Shown here: in pieces, positions 16,024-24,563 of the stretch
How the letters are laid out: each line of letters starts with the position of its first letter
Position numbering within the stretch: the stretch's first letter is position 1
NCBI GenBank assembly: GCA_964437185.1
Contig: CAYTFU010000003.1
Location: forward strand, 1-64,000
Source: UBA10103 sp964437185
GTDB lineage: Bacteria; Patescibacteriota; Minisyncoccia; Phycocordibacterales; UBA2100
DNA length: 64,000 nucleotides
Direction of reading: 5' to 3'
Notes under the pieces: generated by a model
Seen by the model: only the letters and a program-made list of their open reading frames with translations
What the model was told of the DNA's origin: nothing
Database searches by the model: none
Made by a program: the position numbers and the translations under genes

Positions 16024-17469
16024 TTACTTGATAGGCGAAGAAAGAATATCCTTCGAATCCGGCGTGTAGCCGTGCAGCACTGTAACATTCCTTCGCCACG
16101 CATCCAAAATCGGATCGGTGAATCGCCACATAGCACGTATCTCTTCCGTACTGATGAAGAGCGTCTGGTCTCCGCGTATGCAGTCGAGCAAAAGTTTCGC
16201 GTACTCTTCTACGTACGGCACGTGTGCGGACTGCTCGCGAAGCATGTAGTGAAATTCCCTGCGCTCGGTCGCAAACGTAAAGCCAGCTGATTTCGACCAA
16301 AACTCGATGAGAATCTCTTCCCGAGGCTCCATGCGAAATATTACCTCATTCTTATGATGCGGACCGTTCGGCGGACACAGGCACGGCATGGGATGACGGA
16401 AGGTGACGACGATCTCCTTGAGCGGATCACCCAAGCGTTTTCCACTTTCCATGGTGATCTTCACGCCCTCCCATTCCGACTTCCCGAGCGTTGCATCAAT
16501 TTTGAAATACGTCTCGGTCTCCGAATCCGGCGAAACTCCTGCGATTGCGCGAAACCCATCGTACTGCCCACGCACCGTAGAACTCTTGACCTCTGAATCC
16601 GCAAGGACGTTGAGCGACTCGAGAATTTCGGCGCGGCGCTTCTGAATAGCCTCCGCAGAAAAACTTTCGGGATGGCTCATCGTGACGAGGGCGAGCATTT
16701 GCAAAAGGTGGTTTTGTCCGACATCGCGGAGCGCCCCCACTCCGTCGTAAAATGGCCCGCGCGTTTCTACCCCGATCTTTTCGTGCACTTTGATATGGAT
16801 ACTCTCGATGAGCTTGTTGCCCCAAGCAAGCTCGAAGAGGTTGTTGGAAAACCGGAAGGTCAAAATATTTTGAAGCATCTCTTTGGCAAGATAGTGATCG
16901 ATTCGGTAAATCTGATTTTCCTCAAAAAGCCGCGCGAGCAGTTCGTCGATTTGCTTTGCCGTCTGCAGATCAATACCAAAGGGCTTTTCCACAATCACGT
17001 GCGTCCACCCTTCTCCGGGCGCGCATACATCCGTAAGTCCGGAATCGGACAACTCGTTCAAAATTCTCTCATAGTGTTCGGGGGCGACAGAAAGATAGAA
17101 CAATTTATTCGAACACACCCCCCACTCCTTATCGCACTGATTGAAAGTCTCTTTCAGCTGCGCGTAGCTCTGTGTATCTTCAAACGTGCCATTCTGAAAG
17201 CGAAAAAGCTGCAGAAATGGAGCCAGAGCTGCAGGGTCGATGGGCGCACCCACATGATCTTCAAGCACCTGCCCTACGTATTCTTGAAACTGCTGATCGC
17301 TCCAATCCCGACGGGAAAAGCCCACTACTCGAAACATCTTTGGAAGTTCGCCGTGACTGTGGGCGAAGTAAAGCGCGGGTAGAACCTTTCTCTTCATAAG
17401 ATCGCCCGTCGCTCCAAAAGCGACAAAAATAGTAGGAATGTTGCGCTCGGGCGCGATCGTCGCGGACAT
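16024..17469 (-). CDS. zwf: Glucose-6-phosphate 1-dehydrogenase
   Basis: A 481-residue first enzyme of the oxidative pentose phosphate route, supplying NADPH. NADP motif GATGDLMKRK near the N-terminus, EKPFG, and the catalytic RIDHYLAKE. The start MSATIAPERN is chosen because it precedes the nucleotide motif at the usual distance and a TATAAT (17484-17479) lies 9 bases upstream; the longer upstream reading has no support. First gene of zwf-gnd-phosphatase. No 6-phosphogluconolactonase gene (pgl) is in the window. Confidence 0.96.
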   Translation of the reverse strand: MSATIAPERNIPTIFVAFGATGDLMKRKVLPALYFAHSHGELPKMFRVVGFSRRDWSDQQFQEYVGQVLEDHVGAPIDPAALAPFLQLFRFQNGTFEDTQSYAQLKETFNQCDKEWGVCSNKLFYLSVAPEHYERILNELSDSGLTDVCAPGEGWTHVIVEKPFGIDLQTAKQIDELLARLFEENQIYRIDHYLAKEMLQNILTFRFSNNLFELAWGNKLIESIHIKVHEKIGVETRGPFYDGVGALRDVGQNHLLQMLALVTMSHPESFSAEAIQKRRAEILESLNVLADSEVKSSTVRGQYDGFRAIAGVSPDSETETYFKIDATLGKSEWEGVKITMESGKRLGDPLKEIVVTFRHPMPCLCPPNGPHHKNEVIFRMEPREEILIEFWSKSAGFTFATERREFHYMLREQSAHVPYVEEYAKLLLDCIRGDQTLFISTEEIRAMWRFTDPILDAWRRNVTVLHGYTPDSKDILSSPIK

Positions 17470-17478
17470 ATCGTGGCC

Positions 17479-17484
17479 ATTATA
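17479..17484 (-). promoter_or_regulatory. -10 box of the zwf operon
   Basis: TATAAT on the minus strand, 9 bases before the zwf ATG, implying a very short or absent leader. It is divergent to the lyase promoter. Confidence 0.5.
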
Positions 17485-17534
17485 TACCCCTCCTGCGGTA
17501 GAGCACAGCATTTCACGCTGCTCGATGGCACCTG

Positions 17535-17562
17535 TTGATAAATTATTTGAGGCCTGTACACT
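17535..17562 (+). promoter_or_regulatory. Promoter of the aspartase/fumarase gene
   Basis: TTGATA (17535-17540), 16 bases, TACACT (17557-17562), then 6 bases to the ATG. This predicts a leaderless transcript. Confidence 0.6.
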
Positions 17563-17568
17563 CTCTGC

Positions 17569-18888
17569 ATGAATAAAAAGTATTACGGTCCTCAGACCGA
17601 AAAGGCCATTAATAATTTTCCCTTTTCCTTCCGTCTCGTACCCAAAAATTTTATACATGCGATTGCAGAAATAAAAAAAGCGGCAGCCATCGCTCACGGC
17701 GAAGTCGGTGAGCTCGACGCTGTACGCGTAAAGGCGATTGTGCGTGCCTGCGATGAGATCATCGCTGGCACGCACGACGATCAGTTCCGTCTTCCGGCAT
17801 TTCAGGGCGGTGCGGGCACTTCAAATCACATGAACGTAAATGAGGTCGTGGCAAGTCGCGCGACCGAAATACTTGCAGATGGCGGCAAATCTGTACACGT
17901 GCATGCCAATGACCATGTCAACATGTCGCACTCGACCAACGACGTTATGCCCTCGGCGCTAAAAATTGTTGCTGTACGCCTCGCGGAAGGGGTCCTCGTT
18001 GCGCTCGATGAGATGATCGCTGCTCTCGAGAAGAAATCGAAAGAATTTGCAAAAATTCATAAGCTCGGACGCACCCACATGCAAGATGCGGTCCCCACTA
18101 CCCTCGGCGCAGAATTTGCTTCATATGTAGAAACACTGAAGCGCGGTCGTAGCAGACTCGCGACGGCGCAAGAGCAAATGCTCGAACTCAACCTCGGAGG
18201 CACCGCTATCGGCAACGCGATCAACGCGTCGCCAAAATACCGCGCGAAGCTCTACCAGCAGCTACAGAAAGTCACTAAGCTCAAAGTGAGGCAGGCGAAA
18301 AATATGATGTCGCAAACGGGAAGTAATTCTGATTTTGTGTATCTTTCGCAGTCGCTTACTGCTGTGGGAGTGGACCTTTCGAAGATAGCGGGAGACTTCC
18401 GGCTTATGAGCAGCGGCCCGAAGGGTGGCTTTGCTGAGCTTATCTTGCCCGAGCTCCAGCCTGGCTCATCTATCATGCCAGGCAAGGTCAATCCCGTGCA
18501 GCCAGAGGCGCTCAGCCAACTCTACTACCTTATTACCGGCAACAACCTCACCATCGAGCACGCAGCGCACGGCGCGCAGCTTGAACTTGGCGTTATGATG
18601 CCGATCGTTACCGACCGAATCATCGAATCGTTCACGCTTGCTGCGGAAATGATCCACGCGTTTACCGAAAAGTGCATTAAAGGTTTGAGGGCTAATGAAG
18701 CAAAGATTCGAGAACACCTCGAAAATTCCACCGCCTACGCCACGCTCGTTTCTCCCGTCATCGGCTATGATGCGGCGGCACAAGCAGTGAAAGACGCGCT
18801 CGCGCAGGGCAAGACCTTCCGCGAAGTAGTTCTTGCGAAGGACCTCCTCACCGAAAAGGAATTCGACAAAATCACACAGGAGTTTTAA
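17569..18888 (+). CDS. Aspartase/fumarase-superfamily lyase, probably aspartate ammonia-lyase
   Basis: A 439-residue lyase. Superfamily signatures: GTSNHMNVNEV, the STNDVMPSA segment, GRTHMQDAVPTTLG and the mobile loop GSSIMPGKVNPVQPE with the catalytic Ser. Class II fumarases normally read NPTQCE after this loop and aspartases NPVxPE, so aspartate ammonia-lyase (aspA, aspartate to fumarate plus ammonia) is more likely, but fumarase is not excluded. The C-terminus ends abruptly at KEFDKITQEF. A second copy of the KEFDKIT coding sequence stands 536 bases downstream, in frame with a longer tail that reads EAVELTPRE, suggesting the original end was displaced by an insertion. Confidence 0.88.
   Translation: MNKKYYGPQTEKAINNFPFSFRLVPKNFIHAIAEIKKAAAIAHGEVGELDAVRVKAIVRACDEIIAGTHDDQFRLPAFQGGAGTSNHMNVNEVVASRATEILADGGKSVHVHANDHVNMSHSTNDVMPSALKIVAVRLAEGVLVALDEMIAALEKKSKEFAKIHKLGRTHMQDAVPTTLGAEFASYVETLKRGRSRLATAQEQMLELNLGGTAIGNAINASPKYRAKLYQQLQKVTKLKVRQAKNMMSQTGSNSDFVYLSQSLTAVGVDLSKIAGDFRLMSSGPKGGFAELILPELQPGSSIMPGKVNPVQPEALSQLYYLITGNNLTIEHAAHGAQLELGVMMPIVTDRIIESFTLAAEMIHAFTEKCIKGLRANEAKIREHLENSTAYATLVSPVIGYDAAAQAVKDALAQGKTFREVVLAKDLLTEKEFDKITQEF
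18854..18875 (+). repeat. Direct repeat at lyase 3' end, left copy
   Basis: 22 bases, core GAATTCGACAAAATCAC, coding for EFDKIT of the lyase. It matches 19390-19411 with two or three differences. Together the copies bracket the solo gene, its terminator and two palindromes. Confidence 0.7.
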
Positions 18889-18932
18889 ATTTGGTGCTAC
18901 GCTAGAGGTTGGCACAAAAAAGGAGCAAGGAG

Positions 18933-19208
18933 ATGCAGGACCTGCCAAGCCTGTCGCACGTGCTTGCGATCATGGCGGCGCTCATGCGGCAACCGGCACC
19001 ACCGATGACGCAAACGCCCGTGGCTAACATGGAGCAGTCTCAGATTGCTGCGCTACTGACGACAAAATCCAGATACTGTCAGCAGTTTTTGGGTAATCGA
19101 GATCGCGTAAATGCTTCGCTCAGGATTCCCGTTTTGTCTCCCGAGCTGATAAGGCTTGTTGAAGAGCAAACGGCAAAAATATGCGCTCGGTACGCGCGCA
19201 TCATGTAA
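18933..19208 (+). CDS. Small hypothetical protein, solo gene in putative inserted cassette
   Basis: A 91-residue soluble protein starting MQDLPSLSHVLAIMAALMRQ. AGGAG lies 7 bases before the ATG. No known domain; the N-terminal third is Met/Pro-rich, the rest helical with two or three Cys. It sits 45 bases after the lyase stop and is followed by a terminator, the shared hairpin and a 42-base palindrome, all between the two direct repeats. It has the look of cargo in a small mobile unit. Function unknown. Confidence 0.65.
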   Translation: MQDLPSLSHVLAIMAALMRQPAPPMTQTPVANMEQSQIAALLTTKSRYCQQFLGNRDRVNASLRIPVLSPELIRLVEEQTAKICARYARIM

Positions 19209-19239
19209 AACGCCGTCCGCTGATTTACGGGCGGCGTTT
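19208..19239 (+). terminator. Intrinsic terminator
   Basis: AAACGCCGTCCGC and GGGCGGCGTTT arms starting at the stop codon of the small gene; T-rich 3' end. Confidence 0.75.
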
Positions 19240-19245
19240 CTCATT

Positions 19246-19277
19246 GAACGGCTCAAATGGGAAGTAATGAGCCGTTC
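19246..19277 (+). repeat. Shared hairpin element, copy 2
   Basis: GAACGGCTCA, loop AATGGGAAGTAA, TGAGCCGTTC. Equal to the minus-strand element at 3950-3979 except for one loop base. Here it follows a terminator, so it is not needed for termination. Confidence 0.75.
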
Positions 19278-19315
19278 GTGGTCTTGGTTTAAAAGAAAAC
19301 CCGCCCGATCTCACG

Positions 19316-19357
19316 ACATATCTTATAATTCTCCGACCGGAGAATTATAAGATATGT
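19316..19357. repeat. 42-bp perfect palindrome
   Basis: Arms of 20 bases, ACATATCTTATAATTCTCCG and its exact complement, separated by AC. It lies inside the bracketed region between the lyase and asd. It is too long and symmetric for an ordinary terminator and has no T-run. Possible recombination site, operator or hairpin substrate. Confidence 0.85.
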
Positions 19358-19389
19358 AAAGAGAAGTGTTTGCCTTCAACATCTCAACT

Positions 19390-19411
19390 AAAAAGAATTC
19401 GACAAAATTAC
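19390..19411 (+). repeat. Direct repeat of lyase 3' end, right copy
   Basis: Core GAATTCGACAAAATTAC. It reads K-EFDKIT-EAVELTPRE in the lyase frame and runs up to the end of the convergent asd gene. Probably the original lyase end. Confidence 0.7.
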
Positions 19412-19424
19412 TGAGGCGGTCGAA

Positions 19425-20519
19425 TTAACCCCGCGAGAGATATCCTTTTTTGTACGCTAATTCGGCGCTCAAAATGCCGCCGCCGGCGGCGCCGCGGACG
19501 GTGTTGTGGGAAAGTGCGACGAATTTGTAATCGAAGACGGGGCACGGGCGCAGACGGCCCACGGATACTGCCATGGCCTTATCAGCGTCCCTATCTTTCC
19601 TCGGCTGCGGCCTGTCCTGTTCTTCGCGGTAGATGATTGGCTGCTTGGGAGCAAATGGAAGGTCGAGTGTTTGCGGCTCTGCGGTAAACTTCCCCCAAAT
19701 GTTTTTGATTTCTGCGATCGTGGGCTTCTTGCTTTTAAACGAAATGTTAACGCACGCCGTGTGACCATCAATCACCGGCACTCGATTGCACTGTGCCGTA
19801 ATAGCGAGCCCTGTGTGTTCGACGAACGCACCATTCGAGATTGTTCCCAAAATTTTGAGCGGCTCAGTTTCTGTCTTCTCCTCCTCGCCCCCGATGTAGG
19901 GCACTACATTATCAATCATATCGAGCGACGAAACGCCCGGATATCCTGCGCCCGAGACGGCCTGCATGGTGGTAACTGCGACCTTGTCGATCTCGTAGCC
20001 TGCCTGCATGAGCGCAAAAAGCGGCGTCAGGTAGCTCTGAATGCTGCAATTGGGCTTCACGACGATAAATCCAGTGCTCCATCCGCGAGCCTTTTGCTGC
20101 GCAGGAATGATGTCGAGATGGTGGGGATTTATTTCGGCGATGAGCATCGGCACGTCGGGCGCAGCGCGGTGAGCGGATGCGTTTGAGAACACTGGCATGC
20201 CGGCGGCGGCATACGAATTTTCGGCATTGCGAATCGCGTCCTTGTCGGGCATTTCAAACGCAGAAAATACAATCTTGCATTCTTTTGCCGCCGCAGCCAC
20301 ATCGGCCACGTCGTGCACCATAAGCCCTGCGACGTGCGCGGGCATTTCGCCGTCTACAATCCATCCGCTGCGAAGCGCGTCTTTATACGTCTTTCCCGCC
20401 GACTGCGGCGAGGCTGCCACGTACGCGACGCGAAACCATGGATGATTTTCGAGCAGCCGAATGTACTGCTGCCCCACCATTCCGGTTGCGCCCAATATGC
20501 CTACAGGAATTTTTTCCAT
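19425..20519 (-). CDS. asd: Aspartate-semialdehyde dehydrogenase
   Basis: A 364-residue enzyme reducing aspartyl phosphate to the semialdehyde. N-terminal GILGATGMVGQQY; catalytic Cys in VKPNCSIQ; active-site His in DGHTACVNIS. The motifs and length match the archaeal/fungal-type branch rather than the E. coli type. Starts 5 bases after the thrA stop, so thrA-asd form one operon for consecutive steps (kinase, semialdehyde formation, homoserine formation). Confidence 0.95.
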   Translation of the reverse strand: MEKIPVGILGATGMVGQQYIRLLENHPWFRVAYVAASPQSAGKTYKDALRSGWIVDGEMPAHVAGLMVHDVADVAAAAKECKIVFSAFEMPDKDAIRNAENSYAAAGMPVFSNASAHRAAPDVPMLIAEINPHHLDIIPAQQKARGWSTGFIVVKPNCSIQSYLTPLFALMQAGYEIDKVAVTTMQAVSGAGYPGVSSLDMIDNVVPYIGGEEEKTETEPLKILGTISNGAFVEHTGLAITAQCNRVPVIDGHTACVNISFKSKKPTIAEIKNIWGKFTAEPQTLDLPFAPKQPIIYREEQDRPQPRKDRDADKAMAVSVGRLRPCPVFDYKFVALSHNTVRGAAGGGILSAELAYKKGYLSRG

Positions 20520-20524
20520 AGTCT

Positions 20525-22990
20525 TTACATTGTACCAACTGCCGTACGAAGTATATCTGCAAATACACCCGCAGCGGTGACATCCGCTCCCGCGCCCGGC
20601 CCCTGGATAATAAGCGGCGAAGATTTGTACCGATCAGTGTATATAGAAACGATGTTGTCGTTGCCGTAGAGCGCATAAAAGGGGTGCGAAGCATCCACCG
20701 CCTCAATTCCCACCGACGCCTTGCCGGAGGCAAAGCGCGCGACGTATCTCAAAAGCTTTCCATCCTTTGCAGCGGACTGTTTCAACTTCTCATACGCTGC
20801 GTCTTCGCGCTTCAGCTGCTCGAAGAATTTCTCCACCGACGGCGCCTTGCGCGCCTTTTCCGAGAGCAAGCTGCGCACTTTCACATCTTTCAGCTCCATC
20901 TTCGTGCCAATCTCGCGCGCGAGAATGAGAATCTTTCGCGCCACGTCGAGACCACTGAGGTCAGCCCGCGGATCTGGCTCCGCGTACCCGAGCGTCCGCG
21001 CTTCTTTTACGACCTCGCTGAAAGGCTTGTCGCCGCTGAAATTGTCAAAAATATAACTGAGCGTGCCAGAGAGCACCGCCTCTATGCGCGTCACGCGATC
21101 GCCCGATAGTAGTAGGTCTTTAAGCGTCCCGAGCACGGGAAGCCCTGCGCCGACGTTGGTTTCGTATAAAAATTTCACGCCAAACTGATTTGCACACTCT
21201 TTCAACTCTCGGTATTCCTTGTGCGATCCTGAATTTGCGTATTTATTTGGCGTGACGATAGAAATCCCCCCTTTCAATACATCCTGGTAGTGAAGAGAAA
21301 TCATGTCTGCGCTCGTGCAATCTACAAACACACTATTCGGAAGCGATGTCTCGCGCATGGCCTGCACGAACTCCGAGATGTTCATTTTGGATTTCGACGC
21401 GTGGAGCGTCTCCTTCCAGCGACCCACATCAATACCGTCCGTATCAAAAATCATGCGCGTAGAATTGCCAATGCCGACGAGCCTCACGATATACCCATGA
21501 TCATCGGCGAGCGCTGAACGTTGCTGTTCGGTCTGTCTCAGAAGAGCGCTGCCTACCACGCCCGTGCCGACCACAAACACATTGACGACAACGTGCCGCG
21601 GATTAAAAAAAGCGGCGTGAATCGCGTTGAGTGCCTTACTTTCATCCGACTTTCTAATGACGAACGATATATTCAACTCCGACGAACCCTGAGCAATCGC
21701 AACGACATTTATTCCGTTTCTCCCGAGCGTCTGGAATGCACGACCAGCTATCCCCCGCTGGTGCTGCAGGCGTTCACCGACGATTGCCATAACAGCGAGC
21801 TCGTGACGCACCTCGACCGCATCAATGAGCCGCTCGCGGCGTTCGTGCGCAAACTCCCCTTCGATCGCGGCGCGAGCGGCCTCGGCATCCTTGCTCGCAA
21901 CCGCAATAGATATCGAATTCTGCGAAGACGCTTGCGTAATCAAAATTACGTTGATTTTCTGTCGTGAGAGCGCGCCAAAAAGCCGCCCTGCCGCCCCCTC
22001 CACACTCACCATACCGCTTCCTCCAATGAGCAACGTGCTTACGTTGCCAATAGAAGATATGCCCTTGGCAAGTGCGCCGTCATCCGAAGTTTTCGTCCCT
22101 ATCACAGTGCCGGGCGCCTCGGGTGCAAATGTGTTTTTGATGAGAATGGGAATCTTTTTTTCGAGCGCGGGCTGCATCGTCGGCGGATGGATCACCTTTG
22201 CGCCAAAGTACGACATCTCCACCGCTTCTTGGTACGTCATGGCGGGAAGCGGACGCGCGTCTTTCACCTTTCGCGGATCGGCCGTCATCACGCCCGACAC
22301 ATCCGTCCAAATCTCTATCACACTCGCCCCGAGCGCTGCACCTACGATGGACGCGGTGTAATCGCTTCCGCCCCGTCCGAGCGTCGTCGTCTCTCGATCT
22401 TTTGTCGCGGCAATGAAGCCCGTGACAATCTGGAGTTTTGCATGCTTTTTGAAATGCGCGCGAATTGCTGGATTAGTGACATCGAAGTCCACCGCTGCCG
22501 AACCGAAATTGTCGTTCGTCGTTATCACGGTGCGTGCATTCAGATACTCGCAGGCGACACCGGCATCGGCGAGCGCCTCGGTGAGCACATGCGCCGAAAG
22601 TCGCTCCCCATAACTCATGACGTAGTCGAGCGCGCGCGGCGAGATCTCACGCACGAGCCAAAGACCTCGAGCAGCCTCGCGCAGATATCCAAAGAGCCGC
22701 ACCACGCGCTCCTTCGCCTCCTTCTGGTTGCGAGTGCGTACGAGCGATTCGATGGTCTTCATGTGTCGCTTTTCGAGCTCGTCGATCCGCGCCATGTACG
22801 ACCGATCTTTCGCTGCTGCGCGCCCTGCGATATCAATCAGTTGGTCAGTAACGCCACTCATTGCCGAGACGACGACCGCGGCCACCCGTACTCCGCGTGA
22901 CTGGTCGCGCACAATGCCCATCACTTTCCTCATGGCGTCGGCCGAACCCATTGATGTACCGCCAAATTTGAGGACCTTCACCTCTTTCAT
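20525..22990 (-). CDS. thrA: Bifunctional aspartokinase / homoserine dehydrogenase
   Basis: An 821-residue fusion of the first and third steps from aspartate to homoserine. Aspartokinase domain: VLKFGGTSMGS at residues 7-17, GRGGSDYTAS, and two ACT domains (about 315-470), where Thr feedback acts in relatives. Homoserine dehydrogenase domain: VFVVGTGVVGSALL, YETNVGAGLPV and GTLSYIFDNF. Size matches E. coli ThrA/MetL (about 810-820). Upstream TTGACA-17-TAACGT ends 6 bases before the ATG. No thrB, thrC, dapA or lysC-type gene is in the window, so the end product is not known. Confidence 0.96.
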   Translation of the reverse strand: MKEVKVLKFGGTSMGSADAMRKVMGIVRDQSRGVRVAAVVVSAMSGVTDQLIDIAGRAAAKDRSYMARIDELEKRHMKTIESLVRTRNQKEAKERVVRLFGYLREAARGLWLVREISPRALDYVMSYGERLSAHVLTEALADAGVACEYLNARTVITTNDNFGSAAVDFDVTNPAIRAHFKKHAKLQIVTGFIAATKDRETTTLGRGGSDYTASIVGAALGASVIEIWTDVSGVMTADPRKVKDARPLPAMTYQEAVEMSYFGAKVIHPPTMQPALEKKIPILIKNTFAPEAPGTVIGTKTSDDGALAKGISSIGNVSTLLIGGSGMVSVEGAAGRLFGALSRQKINVILITQASSQNSISIAVASKDAEAARAAIEGEFAHERRERLIDAVEVRHELAVMAIVGERLQHQRGIAGRAFQTLGRNGINVVAIAQGSSELNISFVIRKSDESKALNAIHAAFFNPRHVVVNVFVVGTGVVGSALLRQTEQQRSALADDHGYIVRLVGIGNSTRMIFDTDGIDVGRWKETLHASKSKMNISEFVQAMRETSLPNSVFVDCTSADMISLHYQDVLKGGISIVTPNKYANSGSHKEYRELKECANQFGVKFLYETNVGAGLPVLGTLKDLLLSGDRVTRIEAVLSGTLSYIFDNFSGDKPFSEVVKEARTLGYAEPDPRADLSGLDVARKILILAREIGTKMELKDVKVRSLLSEKARKAPSVEKFFEQLKREDAAYEKLKQSAAKDGKLLRYVARFASGKASVGIEAVDASHPFYALYGNDNIVSIYTDRYKSSPLIIQGPGAGADVTAAGVFADILRTAVGTM

Positions 22991-22996
22991 CGAAAA

Positions 22997-23025
22997 ACGT
23001 TAACACGCGTCTCGCCATGTGTCAA
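22997..23025 (-). promoter_or_regulatory. Promoter of thrA-asd
   Basis: TTGACA (23025-23020), 17 bases, TAACGT (23002-22997), 6 bases, ATG. It has a perfect -35, a weak -10, and predicts a leaderless mRNA. Confidence 0.6.
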
Positions 23026-23055
23026 AGTTATCCCAACGTTCGACCATAACAAAAA

Positions 23056-23075
23056 CCCCGACCAACTGGCCGGGG
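23056..23075 (-). terminator. Terminator of the pilus operon
   Basis: CCCCGGCC-AGTT-GGTCGGGG followed by TTTTTGTT on the minus strand, 22 bases after the major-pilin-like gene. Confidence 0.85.
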
Positions 23076-23097
23076 CTTTCGAAATTCCTGGAAGAAT

Positions 23098-23547
23098 TTA
23101 GCGAGTGATCGAAATAATCGGCGACATAGAACCTTCCGATGCATCTCCAGATAGAGGTGCTGATACCGTGTATTGATTATTGGCGTTCACTGAAACCTGA
23201 TAGTTGGTGTCTGCTGCACTTCCTGTCTTCGGATCGAATGGCAATGGGGTTATGTAATTCGCGAGACAGCCGGTGAGATCAATCAAGCCCGACCCGGTTC
23301 CTATGTCTGTTGGTGTCGAGTTGATCGCTGTGCAGCTGGAAATACCTTTTTTGTCTACGAGATCCTGCTGAATAGCATTCAATATTGACTCCACGTTCGC
23401 TCGTCGCTGACTGTTACGCGCGTCACGAAAGCGCTGGCCAGGATTAATGGCTACAAGCACGATCGCAGCGAGGATTGCGATAATGGCAATCACCACGAGG
23501 ATCTCAATGAGTGTAAACCCTCGAGACTTTGACTTCTTATTAAACAT
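23098..23547 (-). CDS. Type IV pilin (major pilin candidate)
   Basis: A 149-residue prepilin starting MFNKKSKSRGFTLIEILVVI: basic leader, G/F cleavage site and Glu5, the complete prepilin peptidase and N-methylation signal. The next segment (AINPGQRFRDARNSQRRANVESILNAI) is the form common in pilins of many Patescibacteria (from memory). A Cys pair in the C-terminal half (SSC and TGC) may form the usual D-loop disulfide. Last gene of the pil operon, before its terminator, which often fits the most abundant subunit, but this is inference. Confidence 0.9.
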   Translation of the reverse strand: MFNKKSKSRGFTLIEILVVIAIIAILAAIVLVAINPGQRFRDARNSQRRANVESILNAIQQDLVDKKGISSCTAINSTPTDIGTGSGLIDLTGCLANYITPLPFDPKTGSAADTNYQVSVNANNQYTVSAPLSGDASEGSMSPIISITR

Positions 23548-23621
23548 AGATTTTAAGCGATAAAATATTAACTCCCTTCTAATCCTTGGACCATACCATG
23601 GAACGAAGCAGCGCGCAAGGG

Positions 23622-24086
23622 CTATGGAAGCGGACAAGTGAGCGACCCGGAGTACGATTCCGCCTCCACCCATCGAGTCACGGAAAAATTATTTGAGACG
23701 ATACTGCCGTCAACTTCTATGTTTGTGTACGCGCCGTTGTATGCGGCACGAGCATAAATTGTGTAGTTGGGTCCTCCTACCGGCGACACCTCGCAAATCT
23801 TACAAATCATTTTTCCTGTAGGACAATTATCCCCCACTCCGACGCATTCACCAGCACCAACCGCTTGCGGGTCATAGCTTGGATTTTGAGCAATTTTGAT
23901 CATTGCCATATTTGCGCACGATTCAGCAAGCGCGAGGCTGATGCGTTTGTTTTCTGTATCAAATGTGCTGAAGCGGTTGAGGAAGGCTGATGCACCGAGC
24001 GTAAAGATGAGGACCATCAAAACAGCACCGACGATGATGACGGTCATGAGCGCAATAAATCCCTTTTGCGTATGCTGCATGTTCAT
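23622..24086 (-). CDS. PilX-like minor pilin / pilus assembly protein
   Basis: A 154-residue protein starting MNMQHTQKGFIALMTVIIVGAVLM, with a pilin-like hydrophobic helix but Ala-Leu in place of the Glu5 region, as in PilX-type proteins. Several Cys occur in the middle (GDNC, MICKIC), possibly a disulfide-stabilised loop. The start overlaps the end of the preceding minor pilin gene by 4 bases. Confidence 0.75.
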   Translation of the reverse strand: MNMQHTQKGFIALMTVIIVGAVLMVLIFTLGASAFLNRFSTFDTENKRISLALAESCANMAMIKIAQNPSYDPQAVGAGECVGVGDNCPTGKMICKICEVSPVGGPNYTIYARAAYNGAYTNIEVDGSIVSNNFSVTRWVEAESYSGSLTCPLP

Positions 24087-24562
24087 TTGCGTATATACCG
24101 CGTCATCACGACGGGAATCGTAATTTTGCGTCCTATAGGAGTGAGGGCGCTTGCAGTGAGTGCAATTTCCAGCCTATCCGGGTTGGCTCCGCCTGCATAT
24201 GTCCTAGTAAAAACGAGGTTGTCGATTTTGACGTTGGAATTATTGAGCGCCGTAGTCCCCCACTGCACATCGGGACTCGAGAGCGCAATTGTTATATCAG
24301 GAGTCCCGCATCCCGCCGTGAACGAAATCCTGAGCATAGCTCCCGATGCGTTTGGCGCTGGATCACAGATCGTACGCGCCTGAGACATCGCGTAAGAAAT
24401 TTTCCCAAGAATAAAATTCTCCTCTTCCTGGAGCATCGCTTTCGTCTGACTTTGATCGGCACCAGCATACAGCATATATGCAGATGCCATAAGCCCACTC
24501 ATAATGATCGCAAAGAGTGCAAGGTATATGAGGGTTTCGATAAGGGTTACGCCGCGGTTCAT
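24083..24562 (-). CDS. Minor pseudopilin (PulJ/GspJ-like)
   Basis: A 159-residue prepilin starting MNRGVTLIETLIYLALFAII, with cleavage after Gly and Glu5 present. The longer N-terminus upstream lacks a pilin leader and was not used. The start is 1 base before the stop of the propeller-headed pilin gene, so translation is coupled. It likely belongs to the initiating tip complex, as J-type pseudopilins do in related systems. Confidence 0.8.
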   Translation of the reverse strand: MNRGVTLIETLIYLALFAIIMSGLMASAYMLYAGADQSQTKAMLQEEENFILGKISYAMSQARTICDPAPNASGAMLRISFTAGCGTPDITIALSSPDVQWGTTALNNSNVKIDNLVFTRTYAGGANPDRLEIALTASALTPIGRKITIPVVMTRYIRK

Positions 24563-24563
24563 A

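Noticed and set aside
17470..17775. N-terminal extension of zwf by about 100 residues
   Set aside because: It would run through the divergent lyase promoter and has no similarity to the family; the start at 17469 sits just before the NADP motif.
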